In this document: positions 25,566 to 34,190 of the stretch, piece by piece
Layout of the letters: every line of letters begins with the position of its first letter
How positions within the stretch are numbered: the stretch's first letter is position 1
NCBI GenBank assembly: GCA_016184315.1
Contig: JACPCU010000010.1
Location: 1 to 64,000 of the forward strand
Reading direction: 5' to 3'
DNA from: Nitrososphaerota archaeon
Lineage (GTDB): Archaea; Thermoproteota; Nitrososphaeria; Nitrososphaerales; JACQRY01
Length of the DNA stretch: 64,000 nt
Made by a program: the position numbers and the translations under genes
Notes under the pieces: model-generated
The model's database searches: none
What the model was told of the DNA's origin: nothing
What the model saw: the letters and a program-made list of their open reading frames with translations, nothing else

Positions 25566-26324
25566 TTGTCTGACGTCTCGGTTGCCAAAGCATTGTCATC
25601 CGATCTGAGTTGGCATATCCTAGACCTGCTAATGTCCAGTGAACTGTCAGCGCTGGAAATCGCCAATGCTCTGAGTGCAAAACCTTCTCTCGTTAAGCTT
25701 CATCTCAGAAAACTTGTTGAAGCAGGCATAGTAGTCTCCAAGGAAAATGCTCTTCCTGACGGCAAGACCATATGCATCTATAGACCAACCAACGATGCCA
25801 AGGCAGTCGGATTTCCCCCGAGGAACTATCAATTCTTGAGTGACGCACTAATTGAGGGACTGATACGCTCGCTCGGGGAAGACGCAGCAAGAACTATCCT
25901 CCGCGACATCGGAGAGCGCGCAGGAGAAGACACTGCTCACCTCCTTGTGTCAAAAACCGAAGTAACGAAATGGGATGCCAAGACATACGCAGAGCATTTC
26001 GTCAAGAACTTCATGTCGCAAATGAAGACCTACCCTAGGATAATTGAATTAGGTAATCATCACATAGTATACGAGCAGGCAAACTGCGTTTTCCTTGAAT
26101 TGGGGATCAAACGCCCAGGTTTAGTATGTGATGTTCTCGACCAGGCAGTTAGAGAAAGTATCGACAGAAAGCTCGGTGCTAACGAGTCCATACGGTTGTC
26201 CTGTATGGGTCACGGAGATCCCACATGCAAATACATGATAAAATGGAACTCTGAGCCAAACAAATCAGTCTCCAACCAAAGTTCACAGGTAAAGCGATAT
26301 GCTGAAAAACGCTCTAAGTTGTAG
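25566..26324 (+). CDS. HTH regulator with C-terminal V4R-like cysteine domain (left copy)
   Basis: About 252 residues. An ArsR-like winged helix (AKALSSDLSWHILDLLM, SLVKLHLRKLVEAGIVV) is followed by a ligand-binding region with cysteines in YEQANCVFLEL, GLVCDVLDQAV and SCMGHGDPTCKYMI. The last resembles the V4R (4-vinyl reductase) motif that binds small hydrophobic ligands or metal. It is clearly paralogous to the gene at 37325 and together they bracket the redox operon. Alignment with that paralogue (MSKVAMAKALSSEISW) favours the TTG at 25566 over the track's 25503. It is likely a regulator of the operon; ligand unknown. Confidence 0.7.
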   Translation: MSDVSVAKALSSDLSWHILDLLMSSELSALEIANALSAKPSLVKLHLRKLVEAGIVVSKENALPDGKTICIYRPTNDAKAVGFPPRNYQFLSDALIEGLIRSLGEDAARTILRDIGERAGEDTAHLLVSKTEVTKWDAKTYAEHFVKNFMSQMKTYPRIIELGNHHIVYEQANCVFLELGIKRPGLVCDVLDQAVRESIDRKLGANESIRLSCMGHGDPTCKYMIKWNSEPNKSVSNQSSQVKRYAEKRSKL

Positions 26325-26341
26325 CTATCAAGGCAACAGCA

Positions 26342-26701
26342 TTACGGCCTGCCCATATAGCTCCAGAACCTCATAAACCGCCCCAGAATACCTTCATTAG
26401 GGATCAAGTCAACCTCCAGAATATCCCCCTCATATCTTACTGTGATAGACTTTACCATGCTCCTGTAGAACATGCGTTTGCCTCCGCTATCTATGACACC
26501 TGCGTGCTCCACTGTTAGGAGCCCCAAGTCGAGAAGTTCCTCTACATATCGGTAGATGCTCCTCATCGGCAATGCAAGTTCCTCCGATAGCTCAACTGCA
26601 GACTTGGCTTTGTCGAGCGTAGATGCAATTATTTTGCGGCTATGCGAGTCTGATGTGCAATCGGCCAACTTCTCCGCCATGATTCGATCATTGACTCGCA
26701 T
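26342..26701 (-). CDS. ArsR-like winged-helix regulator (left copy)
   Basis: A 119-residue protein with a winged helix in its first half (AKSAVELSEELALPMRSIYRYVEELLDLGLLTVE) and a beta-rich tail ending GILGRFMRFWSYMGRP. It is divergent from the ferredoxin gene at 26774, with only 72 bases between, and a palindrome (26713-26725) in that gap is a likely binding site. A damaged paralogue with the same ending lies at 38467-38774, on the far side of the operon. It is probably the local repressor or activator. Confidence 0.75.
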   Translation of the reverse strand: MRVNDRIMAEKLADCTSDSHSRKIIASTLDKAKSAVELSEELALPMRSIYRYVEELLDLGLLTVEHAGVIDSGGKRMFYRSMVKSITVRYEGDILEVDLIPNEGILGRFMRFWSYMGRP

Positions 26702-26712
26702 GTCGGGATTGC

Positions 26713-26725
26713 GCCAAATTTTGGC
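26713..26725. promoter_or_regulatory. Palindromic operator GCCAAATTTTGGC with extra half-sites
   Basis: A perfect 13-base palindrome, GCCAAA-T-TTTGGC, lies in the 72-base gap between the divergent regulator and the redox operon. Further half-sites in one orientation follow: TTGGC at 26749 and 26755, and TTTGGC at 26773, overlapping the TTG start codon. Clustered half-sites suggest cooperative binding of the ArsR-like protein encoded alongside. Confidence 0.5.
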
Positions 26726-26773
26726 ATACTCCTTCCTGTCTTATTAGATTGGCGTTGGCCCCTGTCGAATACT

Positions 26774-27583
26774 TTGGCCTCCAGATTGTCTAGGCGACGG
26801 TTCCTGCAGGGTGCAGCGGCCACAGGAGCAGCGGTGGTACTAGGGGGCATGGCAACAGGTGCCTTACCCGTCCCAAATCTACCTTTACCAGCGGATGGAC
26901 GGGATAAACGGGGTGTGCCGAACCGAAAGTGGGTCATGGCAATTGACTTAGAGCGATGCGACGGTTGCAAGAAGTGCACTGAGGCTTGTGTCGCGGAGCA
27001 CTTTGTTCCGCCAGGCCAAGAGTGGATCAGAGTGCTTGATGAACAATCTAGTCCTCAGGGCGGTGAACTGTACCTTCCGCGTCCTTGTATGCAGTGTGAA
27101 AATCCTCCTTGTGTGAAGGTTTGTCCAGTCGAGGCGACTTATCGCCGTGAGGATGGCGTAGTTCTCATAGATCATACTCGTTGCATAGGTTGCCGATTCT
27201 GTATGGCTGCTTGCCCTTACAACGCACGGTCATTCAACTGGTCTGAGCCTCCTCACAGTCCTGGTGAAAGGCTGATCAAATATTCCCCTGAATACCCTGT
27301 CCCCCACAGAGTGGGAACAGTTGAGAAATGCATGTTCTGCGCCCACCGAGTGAGCATGGGAAGGCTGCCGGCATGCGTAGAGGCCTGCACGAACGAGGGC
27401 ATGGGGGCCATCTTCTTTGGCGATAGGAATGAAGACGTTGTGACGAACGGCAAGGAGACTGTGAAATTCTCAGAGATGATTGAAAAGAGGCATGGTTACA
27501 GGTACAAGGAAGAATTCGGAACTCATCCGCGAGTTCTCTATCTTCCAGCAGGGCCAGCCCATGTCCATAAAAAGAGAGCGTGA
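26774..27583 (+). CDS. Tat-exported four-cluster ferredoxin subunit (NrfC/PsrB/TtrB type)
   Basis: A 269-residue protein. The N-terminal SRRRFLQGAAATGAAVVLGG is a Tat signal. Sixteen cysteines in four groups bind four clusters: CDGCKKCTEAC, CMQCENPPCVKVCP, CIGCRFCMAACP, and CMFCAHRVSMGRLPACVEAC. This is the electron-transfer subunit found with NrfD-type membrane proteins. It starts with TTG at 26774 (or 26786) and its stop overlaps the next gene's GTG. It heads a run of nine genes. In tetrathionate, polysulphide or DMSO reductases a molybdopterin subunit lies alongside; none does here. Confidence 0.9.
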   Translation: MASRLSRRRFLQGAAATGAAVVLGGMATGALPVPNLPLPADGRDKRGVPNRKWVMAIDLERCDGCKKCTEACVAEHFVPPGQEWIRVLDEQSSPQGGELYLPRPCMQCENPPCVKVCPVEATYRREDGVVLIDHTRCIGCRFCMAACPYNARSFNWSEPPHSPGERLIKYSPEYPVPHRVGTVEKCMFCAHRVSMGRLPACVEACTNEGMGAIFFGDRNEDVVTNGKETVKFSEMIEKRHGYRYKEEFGTHPRVLYLPAGPAHVHKKRA

Positions 27584-28917
27584 GTTTGGTAATGAAACAT
27601 TCTTCTGATCAGTTAAGCGATCCACTGATGCTTCCGCTCCAGAAGACAGGCGTTAACTTCTACCTGTTTGTAGCAGCGCTTGCAGCAATAGTGGGGTGGG
27701 GCCTCTACGCATACTCAACCCAGCTCAAAGACGGTTTAGCAACCACAGGAATGAGGGATCTCGTAAGCTGGGGAGTCTACATCTCCAATTTCGTCTTCTT
27801 CATAGGAATAAGCCATGCGGGCACTCTCATCTCAGCCATTCTCAGGGTTACGAATGCCGATTGGAGAAGGCCTGTAACACGAATGGCTGAAGCAATCACA
27901 GTCATGGCTCTAATGATAGGAGCACTATTCCCCATAATTGATCTGGGCAGACCAGAAAGGATGCTCAATCTTCTCATGTATGGAAGAATAGACTCACCCA
28001 TAGTCTGGGATCTGATCTCTATCTCGACATACTTGACTGGAAGCATGATCTACCTTTACCTTCCTCTAATCCCAGACATAGCACATTACCGAGACAACCT
28101 CCAGAACACTTCTTGGTGGCGTAAGCGTCTCTACCGTATTCTCTCCTTGGGTTGGAAGGGAACCGAGGAGCAGAAGAAGAATTTGGAGCGGGGAATCAGC
28201 GTCATGGCTATCATAATTATACCTGTCGCAGTCTCTGTGCACACAGTCGTCTCATGGATCTTCGGAATGACGCTAAGGGTGGGATGGAGAAGCAGCATCT
28301 TCGGACCATACTTCGTAGTCGGCGCCATCTTCACAGGAATAGCTTCAATCATCGTGGCTATGGCCGCCTTCAGAAAGATCTACCACCTAGAATCCTACAT
28401 CACATACCAACACTTCAAGAACCTAGGGTTATTGCTGCTTGTCCTTGACATAGCATACATCTACTTCACCATCAACGAGTATCTGACAGCTCTCTACAAC
28501 GCCACTGATTCGGAGCTGCATCTTCTCTCTGCTCTAATATTCGGCCCATACTCACTCGATTTCTGGTTCTTCGCGGTAGGAGGCCTAATCATCCCTGCGG
28601 TTATCATTGCTGTGCCTGCTACAAGAACAATAGGAGGCTTGGTCATTGCATCCATCCTAGTCAACATCGCTCTATGGTTTAAGCGCTATGTAATAGTAAT
28701 CCCTACCATGGCGAATCCTCAGCTACCAATAGGATGGGGGCAGTATGCACCCACATGGGTCGAATGGTCCATAACAGCAGCCTCCATCGCCGGCTTCATC
28801 CTACTATTCACCGTGTTCTCAAAGGTCTTCACAATAGTCTCCATCTGGGAGGTCAGCGAAGGGGCTGAAGGGCAACCGAACGCCGTCGGCAAGGGCCATA
28901 AAGGAGGGAACGCGTAA
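27580..28917 (+). CDS. NrfD/PsrC/ActC-like quinone-interacting membrane subunit
   Basis: A 445-residue protein with about ten membrane helices. The landmarks ISHAGTLISAILR (helix 2 region) and IIDLGRPERMLNLLMYGR are typical of the larger NrfD members such as ActC and TtrC. The protein would exchange electrons with membrane quinone and with the ferredoxin subunit on the outer face. Its GTG start overlaps the ferredoxin stop (GTGA), and its own stop overlaps the cupredoxin start (TAATG), showing translational coupling of all three. The family can move protons, but here that is only inference. Confidence 0.88.
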   Translation: MSLVMKHSSDQLSDPLMLPLQKTGVNFYLFVAALAAIVGWGLYAYSTQLKDGLATTGMRDLVSWGVYISNFVFFIGISHAGTLISAILRVTNADWRRPVTRMAEAITVMALMIGALFPIIDLGRPERMLNLLMYGRIDSPIVWDLISISTYLTGSMIYLYLPLIPDIAHYRDNLQNTSWWRKRLYRILSLGWKGTEEQKKNLERGISVMAIIIIPVAVSVHTVVSWIFGMTLRVGWRSSIFGPYFVVGAIFTGIASIIVAMAAFRKIYHLESYITYQHFKNLGLLLLVLDIAYIYFTINEYLTALYNATDSELHLLSALIFGPYSLDFWFFAVGGLIIPAVIIAVPATRTIGGLVIASILVNIALWFKRYVIVIPTMANPQLPIGWGQYAPTWVEWSITAASIAGFILLFTVFSKVFTIVSIWEVSEGAEGQPNAVGKGHKGGNA

Positions 28918-29942
28918 TGAGTCGAGCCACCAGAACACTCTTGTTATTCATTCTAGCTTCCTCACTAACACTTGGCTCAAGCCAGCTGCAACTGGTCAAC
29001 CCGATGCTGCCTATGGCAGAAGCCCAAGCAGCCACTCAAGCAAAGAACCTCGTCTTCCTAGTCTCCGCAGAAGGATTCAACAAAACAAAGGACCTATCAA
29101 TAACGGTGAACGAAGGTGACCTTGTCCAAATAAAACTTGTCTACGATGACGACTATATAGGAGACAACCCCCACACAATAAGGGTCCAAGGCTACGGCGT
29201 TGAAGGAACAGTTGGCCCCAAACAGAGAGAAGTCACGCTAACCTTCAGAGCAACCGAAACAGGCTCATTCAAGGTAGTCTGCGGAAATGAAACATGCGAA
29301 GGTCATGAAAACCTCCAAGGATTTGTCATCGAAGTTAAGGCGCCAGACAAACCCACAGGAGCAAAACCTGAACCAGGAGCACCCGAATTACAGAAACCAG
29401 CTGTGCGTCCCAATCTCGCCTTCTCCGTTTCATTTCCGAAAATAATACGCCAAGGCTACGCTCTTGCAATTCAAGCAAAGATGCTGGATTCAGAAGGGAC
29501 ACCCATAGCCGGGTTTCCAATCACCTTCTACACCAACAGCACTTGGGGGCCAGTTAAGATCGGCAGCGCATACGCTAACGCTTCCGGTGTAGCAGTACTA
29601 GCCTATACGCCTGCTAGGGAAGGAGTATTTCAATTCGCAGCACGTTTTGAAGGTGCAAAAGGATTCGAAGCTGCATCAGCTGAACCCGTGATCAAGATTC
29701 TTCCCTCGCTCACAACCCTGCCAGACAACGAGCCGATACTAGGAATCAAAGGATCAGTAGTCGCAATGGTCGGGTTGGTCATAGCATCCGTTTGGGCAAC
29801 CTACGCCTACGTTCTAAGCAGACTGTTTCGGATAGCTACGGCCAAGACAACACCAACTCAACACGGAGAATCTGGTAAGCCTAGCGAGGGCAGGACAACC
29901 GTGCCCGGGATAAGAGCTGGACGCCTAGAAGAAGCCTCCTGA
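28917..29942 (+). CDS. Membrane-anchored cupredoxin with variant CuA-like site
   Basis: A 341-residue protein: signal peptide (about 5-40), a cupredoxin domain (about 45-140), a second beta domain, a membrane helix (VVAMVGLVIASVWATYAYVL) and a polar C-terminal tail. The copper region reads NPHTIRV (first His) and FKVVCGNETCEGHENLQGFVIEV. CuA centres have C-x3-C-x3-H; here the spacing is C-x4-C-x2-H, keeping the first Cys-to-His distance but moving the second Cys by one, and Met is replaced. Copper binding is likely, but its type is uncertain. It is coupled to the NrfD-like gene and probably takes electrons from it. It could also be an oxidase subunit II relative; no subunit I is present. Confidence 0.75.
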   Translation: MSRATRTLLLFILASSLTLGSSQLQLVNPMLPMAEAQAATQAKNLVFLVSAEGFNKTKDLSITVNEGDLVQIKLVYDDDYIGDNPHTIRVQGYGVEGTVGPKQREVTLTFRATETGSFKVVCGNETCEGHENLQGFVIEVKAPDKPTGAKPEPGAPELQKPAVRPNLAFSVSFPKIIRQGYALAIQAKMLDSEGTPIAGFPITFYTNSTWGPVKIGSAYANASGVAVLAYTPAREGVFQFAARFEGAKGFEAASAEPVIKILPSLTTLPDNEPILGIKGSVVAMVGLVIASVWATYAYVLSRLFRIATAKTTPTQHGESGKPSEGRTTVPGIRAGRLEEAS

Positions 29943-29949
29943 CGAGCCT

Positions 29950-31431
29950 GTGAAACTCAGGCGAAACGCCTACAGACGGCGTCGAGGCGAATATATAGTG
30001 AAAGTGTCGCCGAACACAGAAAGACTACCCGTCACACCATTCCTCATACTGGCGTTTCTGTTGATGTCAGCACTAGCAGCAGTGCCCAACGTGCTGGCAC
30101 AAGCCGCGCCCACACTAACTGTCGAAAAGCCGTTTGTTAATCTGGGCATGGAGACATCAATAATCGTCAAGGCACCCGCAGCAGGAACATACACCGTAGT
30201 TATCACCAAGCCCGATGGCAAGACCCAAGTCCAAGCAGACTACAGCTTTGCTCAAGCAGGAGAGGCAAAGCAGATTTATGGAAATGCAACGCTTGGCTTC
30301 AAGAGCATAATCGACAAGACAGGGACATACAAAGTCTCCTTACAGAGCCAAAGTAAACAGGTCGCAGAAACAACCCTCTTCGCAACGGACAAGCTAGATC
30401 TCGATGTCACAGTGGCTAATGCTGGAACAACCGATAACGTCTGCTACCTATCAAACCAGTTCACTAGGGGCACAAGTATAATCCCGCGTATCTACATAAG
30501 ATACGCATCGACAGGTGAATACGTCACAGCCAAGAACGCACCCAACACGGTAGCAACCTTCAACATGCCCAACGGTACCAAGATGGTTGCCCGTTTCGCA
30601 GCATATCTACCGCCTGAAGGAGCTTGGAGAAACTGCTTCAGGCCCAACTGGAACGACTACGCAGGTGTGTGGAACATAGTTGCAGAGGCACAAGACGGAA
30701 AGGGCAACTACGGCAAATACGAAAGCTACCCTCAGATAAAATCAGGAGCAAACGTACTGAGATTCGGATTCGAAGTAATACCTGCTCCGCTGACAGTCAC
30801 CCCTCAGATCATTGATGCAGCCACAGGGAAGCCTGCTACAACAGCTCTCAAAAGCGGGCAGAACCTACGGATCGAAGCCAAAGTAACATACGATCATCCC
30901 CTTGGGCCACTAGGCAGAGAGACTGCTGTCGGATACATAGGACTACTCAATGCTTCACGAGGAGGAGTTGTCATTGCCAAGCTGGGATGGGGCTTCTATA
31001 ACCAAACCAGCAAGAGCTTCGGAGGATCCAACCAAGCAAAGAATCCTGGTGGACTAATAGCCAATGTCCCGTTGTCTTACGACCAGGCATCAGGACGGTG
31101 GACAGGCACATACGCAGCAACAGGCTCAGAACCAAAAGGTGACTACCTGTTGATCGTAGACTCCAGAGACAGCGCGAGTCCGCCAAACACAGGAATAGGC
31201 ACGGCAAAGCTAGCACCACCTGTTGAAACCGTGGAGAAAGTTGTAGAGAAGACCACTACAACAACGGTCGAGAAGACTGCTACAGCAACGGTGGAGAAAC
31301 CAGTGGATAGGTTCGTAGAAAAACCCGTACAGATCACCAGTGAAATCATACCTCTATGGGCATATGGCGTGATGGGAGCATTACTCGTAGTAGGGGTCGT
31401 CGTAGGCAGAGTTGTTTGGAGGAAGAAGTAA
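29950..31431 (+). CDS. Surface protein, family A, copy 1
   Basis: A 493-residue exported protein with an N-terminal hydrophobic segment (TPFLILAFLLMSALAAVPNVLAQ), a long beta-rich ectodomain, a threonine/glutamate-rich stalk (VEKTTTTTVEKTATATVEK) and a C-terminal helix with basic stop-transfer (GALLVVGVVVGRVVWRKK). Two cysteines, in DNVCYLSNQF and WRNCFRPNW, probably form a disulphide and recur in the paralogue at 33222. Start GTG at 29950 gives a long basic leader; GTG at 29998 (VKVSPNTERL) is also reasonable. I know no named family. It lies within the redox operon and would be displayed on the cell surface. Confidence 0.7.
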   Translation: MKLRRNAYRRRRGEYIVKVSPNTERLPVTPFLILAFLLMSALAAVPNVLAQAAPTLTVEKPFVNLGMETSIIVKAPAAGTYTVVITKPDGKTQVQADYSFAQAGEAKQIYGNATLGFKSIIDKTGTYKVSLQSQSKQVAETTLFATDKLDLDVTVANAGTTDNVCYLSNQFTRGTSIIPRIYIRYASTGEYVTAKNAPNTVATFNMPNGTKMVARFAAYLPPEGAWRNCFRPNWNDYAGVWNIVAEAQDGKGNYGKYESYPQIKSGANVLRFGFEVIPAPLTVTPQIIDAATGKPATTALKSGQNLRIEAKVTYDHPLGPLGRETAVGYIGLLNASRGGVVIAKLGWGFYNQTSKSFGGSNQAKNPGGLIANVPLSYDQASGRWTGTYAATGSEPKGDYLLIVDSRDSASPPNTGIGTAKLAPPVETVEKVVEKTTTTTVEKTATATVEKPVDRFVEKPVQITSEIIPLWAYGVMGALLVVGVVVGRVVWRKK

Positions 31432-31432
31432 G

Positions 31433-33235
31433 ATGATGACCCCCACTATTTTTTCTCGCAGTAGGGCTCTAGAACAGGGCAAAATAGTCGCACTCAGCGT
31501 TCTGTCAGTGATTCTCCTAGCTTACGCAACTCTGGGACAAGCTTATGGAGCTAGCACCAGTGAGCCAGCTCAGACCATATCTCTGACTCCTAATGAAGGC
31601 ATCCCCGGCACAGACCTAACCGTCGCCGGCAAAGGCTTCAAGCCGCTGTCAAACATTGAACTTGTTTGGACGGGTGTAAAAGGAGAATTCAAGGTAAAAG
31701 AGGAAAAATTCCAGGGAAGGGTCTTTACTCCTGACAACCAAGTACTCAAATCCGTCACTGCAGACAATTCAGGAGTATTCACCGCAAACATTCAGGCTCC
31801 CCGTGATCACGGCGGTCTTCACAATGTAGAAGCCAAAGTAGTGGGAGAAAACATCAAAGCCGTTGGAAGCTTCAAAATACTACCAACCTTTGAGATCACA
31901 CCTCTAAAGGGCAAGTCGAATACAAAGATCACCATAACCGGACACGGCTTACCCAACGGGGAATTCACCAGCACTTGGACCGTCCTCTACGATAATGTGC
32001 TGGTAGGATACGGAACCGGAATAACCACGAAGGGCGATGTCATAATGGAGATATGGGGTTCAGGTGAACCCGGCGTTCACCGCATCGAAATCATACAGGG
32101 ATTCACAGGAACTCCCTACCTCAATCCTCAACAGTCAAGGAACCAAAACCCCATCTTCCGATTCGACTTCACAGTCGAAGGAGACGGAGTACCAGACATA
32201 CTCAAGAACCCCGCATCATATGCAGTCACCGGCATCGCGTTAGCCTCAGTAGCAGCAGTAGTGCAAGTGTCGTCTAACGGAAAGCAAGAGAAGATCAAAC
32301 GAGGTCGCATACTCAAGGCCAGCACAGCAATAGCAATCATACTCTCATTACTCGGAGCTGCATTCACACTGCTCCCAATCTCAGCCGAAGCCCAAGACAA
32401 AGACATACAGATTCCACAAGTAACTCTACCAACATCAAAAGGCGTCTCAGCAGTCCCTCAGCCCTCAAGCTCCAAAACAGGACCCATACTATCCGTCACA
32501 CCAGAAAAAGGCGTAGTAGGTTCAGTAGCTGAAATCACCGGAAAAGGCTTCCAGCCTAACACAAAGGTGGACTTACTCTGGTTCAGAATGGTCGGTGACA
32601 GAACCGTCACAAGAGGATGGTCAGAGAAGAGTATACCAGTAGGCTCAGTCGTCACCACGCCTGAAGGCACCCTTACATCAAGCTTCACAATACCATATGA
32701 TCTAGGAGGTCCCCCACACCGAGTATCAGCAGTCACGGGCAAGCAGACCCTCGCCAACGCAACATACACCATCGAAAGGAACGCCGTCATGACACCCACA
32801 AGAGGTCCACCTGGCACCTTAGTGAAACTTGAGATCACAGGAATAGGCTGGACTGAATACGACAACATAGTCACCTTGAACTATGACAACGCTCACCTAG
32901 GCTATGCATGTGGCTTCCAAAGTCAAGGCAACGTAACCATATACTTCAGGGCAACCGGGAACCCCGGAACACACAAAGTTGACCTCTACCCTGCCATCTA
33001 CGATGGTCCATACGGAGGAATCGCAGCACCTTACCGACTGACACTCCTGAGCATCAATGACCATCCGACACCGTTCCCAGTGCTCCACTTCGAGTTCACA
33101 GTAACCGAGGGAAAAGACAACCTCGCCTACAACCCTAGCCTCTACAGTCTCCTAGGTTTCTCGACTTCAGTACTCGCCGTGGGAATGACGCTGGTAGGAA
33201 ATGGAAAAACAGTGAGGAGGCATGCGCCAGACTGA
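31433..33235 (+). CDS. Surface protein, family B, copy 1: two IPT-like modules fused through a membrane hairpin
   Basis: About 600 residues made of two similar halves. Each half has a signal-like helix, two beta domains of IPT/TIG character and a C-terminal helix. In half 1 the beta domains include TPNEGIPGTDLTVAGKGF and TITGHGLPNGEF. In the middle, YAVTGIALASVAAVVQV is followed by the basic RGRILK and a second signal-like helix (ASTAIAIILSLLGAAFTLLPISAEAQ). Half 2 repeats the plan (TPEKGVVGSVAEITGKGF, GYACGFQSQGNVTIYF). It looks like two secreted proteins joined into one chain. The ATG at 31433, with GGAGG nine bases upstream, is preferred over the track's TTG at 31412. It starts right after the family A stop. 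Confidence 0.75.
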   Translation: MMTPTIFSRSRALEQGKIVALSVLSVILLAYATLGQAYGASTSEPAQTISLTPNEGIPGTDLTVAGKGFKPLSNIELVWTGVKGEFKVKEEKFQGRVFTPDNQVLKSVTADNSGVFTANIQAPRDHGGLHNVEAKVVGENIKAVGSFKILPTFEITPLKGKSNTKITITGHGLPNGEFTSTWTVLYDNVLVGYGTGITTKGDVIMEIWGSGEPGVHRIEIIQGFTGTPYLNPQQSRNQNPIFRFDFTVEGDGVPDILKNPASYAVTGIALASVAAVVQVSSNGKQEKIKRGRILKASTAIAIILSLLGAAFTLLPISAEAQDKDIQIPQVTLPTSKGVSAVPQPSSSKTGPILSVTPEKGVVGSVAEITGKGFQPNTKVDLLWFRMVGDRTVTRGWSEKSIPVGSVVTTPEGTLTSSFTIPYDLGGPPHRVSAVTGKQTLANATYTIERNAVMTPTRGPPGTLVKLEITGIGWTEYDNIVTLNYDNAHLGYACGFQSQGNVTIYFRATGNPGTHKVDLYPAIYDGPYGGIAAPYRLTLLSINDHPTPFPVLHFEFTVTEGKDNLAYNPSLYSLLGFSTSVLAVGMTLVGNGKTVRRHAPD

Positions 33236-34190
33236 CCTAGCGGTCCTCCTCGCATTATTTATCATCATGGCAACAGCCACATTTGAAAGGACGGCTGACG
33301 CTGTCGAGCAGCAAACAGGGAAAAGCTCCAGTGACGAGCTTGTAATTTCTGTTGATGCTGCAAGCTACATAGGAAGATGCATCCGCACCACAGAGTTCTC
33401 CAGAGGAGACACTATTGTCTTCAGGATCAACATCACTTACGCGTCTACAAATGCCAGAATGGAAGAGGGGCGGGTGAACATCCACCTCTCCAACGGGGAA
33501 ACATTACAAGCTTCCTTCGTACAGAAAGGCTGGATTACCAATCACCCACTCTGGAAGTATTGCTATAATATCTCATGGGACGCAACTGGCGGAGTACTCA
33601 GATACTATGTTACCGCGCAGGATAACAAAGGGAACTTCGCAGTCTGGAAGCCTTCCTCTGTAGATCAATCCGAACTCGGAATAAGGCCGGTGAAACTGCT
33701 TGTTCAAGCGTCTCTGAGTGATTATGCGACGGGAAACCCCATAACAAGCTCGGCGCAAACCGGGCAAGGCATAGCGATCAGAGCGAGAGCCCAATACCCA
33801 GACATAAACGACTTGAACGGAACAAAAACTCTTCCAAGCATTCTAACCAGCAGAGAAGGTGGAGCAGTCACCGCATCTCTGTATCCATCGTCCGATGCTT
33901 CAAAGCCTAGTCTATCACCCGTGACCACCGCGAAGCTTGACTATTCACCAGATGAAGGAGACTGGAGAGGCACCCTTAACCTCCCTGACAAGATGCAATC
34001 CGGCAACTACACCATCTCTATTGAAGCCTCAGATGGAGCAGGCTCTCCTAACAAAGGTCTTATCGCCATAAAAGACATCAGGATAGATTCTGCACCTAAC
34101 GGTCCCATCATAGGCCTTGAGGGTGTCTATCTTGCCGTCTTGGGACTCATCGTCGCCGGAGCGGTTATCAAGGTTGGTGGAAAGAAATGA
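33222..34190 (+). CDS. Surface protein, family A, copy 2
   Basis: A 322-residue exported protein with an N-terminal helix (TDLAVLLALFIIMATATF), a beta-rich ectodomain and a C-terminal anchor (GVYLAVLGLIVAGAVIKVGGKK). GRCIRTTEFSRGDTIVFRINITYAST and LWKYCYNISWDATGGVLRYYVTAQDNKGNF align with the corresponding parts of the gene at 29950 (SNQFTRGTSIIPRIYIRYAST and NCFRPNWNDYAGVWNIVAEAQDGKGNY), including both cysteines. It is shorter because it lacks the N-terminal beta domain and the stalk. Its start overlaps the previous stop by 14 bases, and its stop overlaps the next ATG (ATGA). Confidence 0.7.
   Translation: MRQTDLAVLLALFIIMATATFERTADAVEQQTGKSSSDELVISVDAASYIGRCIRTTEFSRGDTIVFRINITYASTNARMEEGRVNIHLSNGETLQASFVQKGWITNHPLWKYCYNISWDATGGVLRYYVTAQDNKGNFAVWKPSSVDQSELGIRPVKLLVQASLSDYATGNPITSSAQTGQGIAIRARAQYPDINDLNGTKTLPSILTSREGGAVTASLYPSSDASKPSLSPVTTAKLDYSPDEGDWRGTLNLPDKMQSGNYTISIEASDGAGSPNKGLIAIKDIRIDSAPNGPIIGLEGVYLAVLGLIVAGAVIKVGGKK

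Noticed and set aside
26774-28917. Tetrathionate or polysulphide reductase
   Set aside because: The ferredoxin and NrfD-like subunits fit, but no molybdopterin catalytic subunit is present in or near the operon.
28917-29942. Cytochrome c oxidase subunit II
   Set aside because: Ligand spacing differs, there is no subunit I or III nearby, and the membrane helix is at the C-terminal side.
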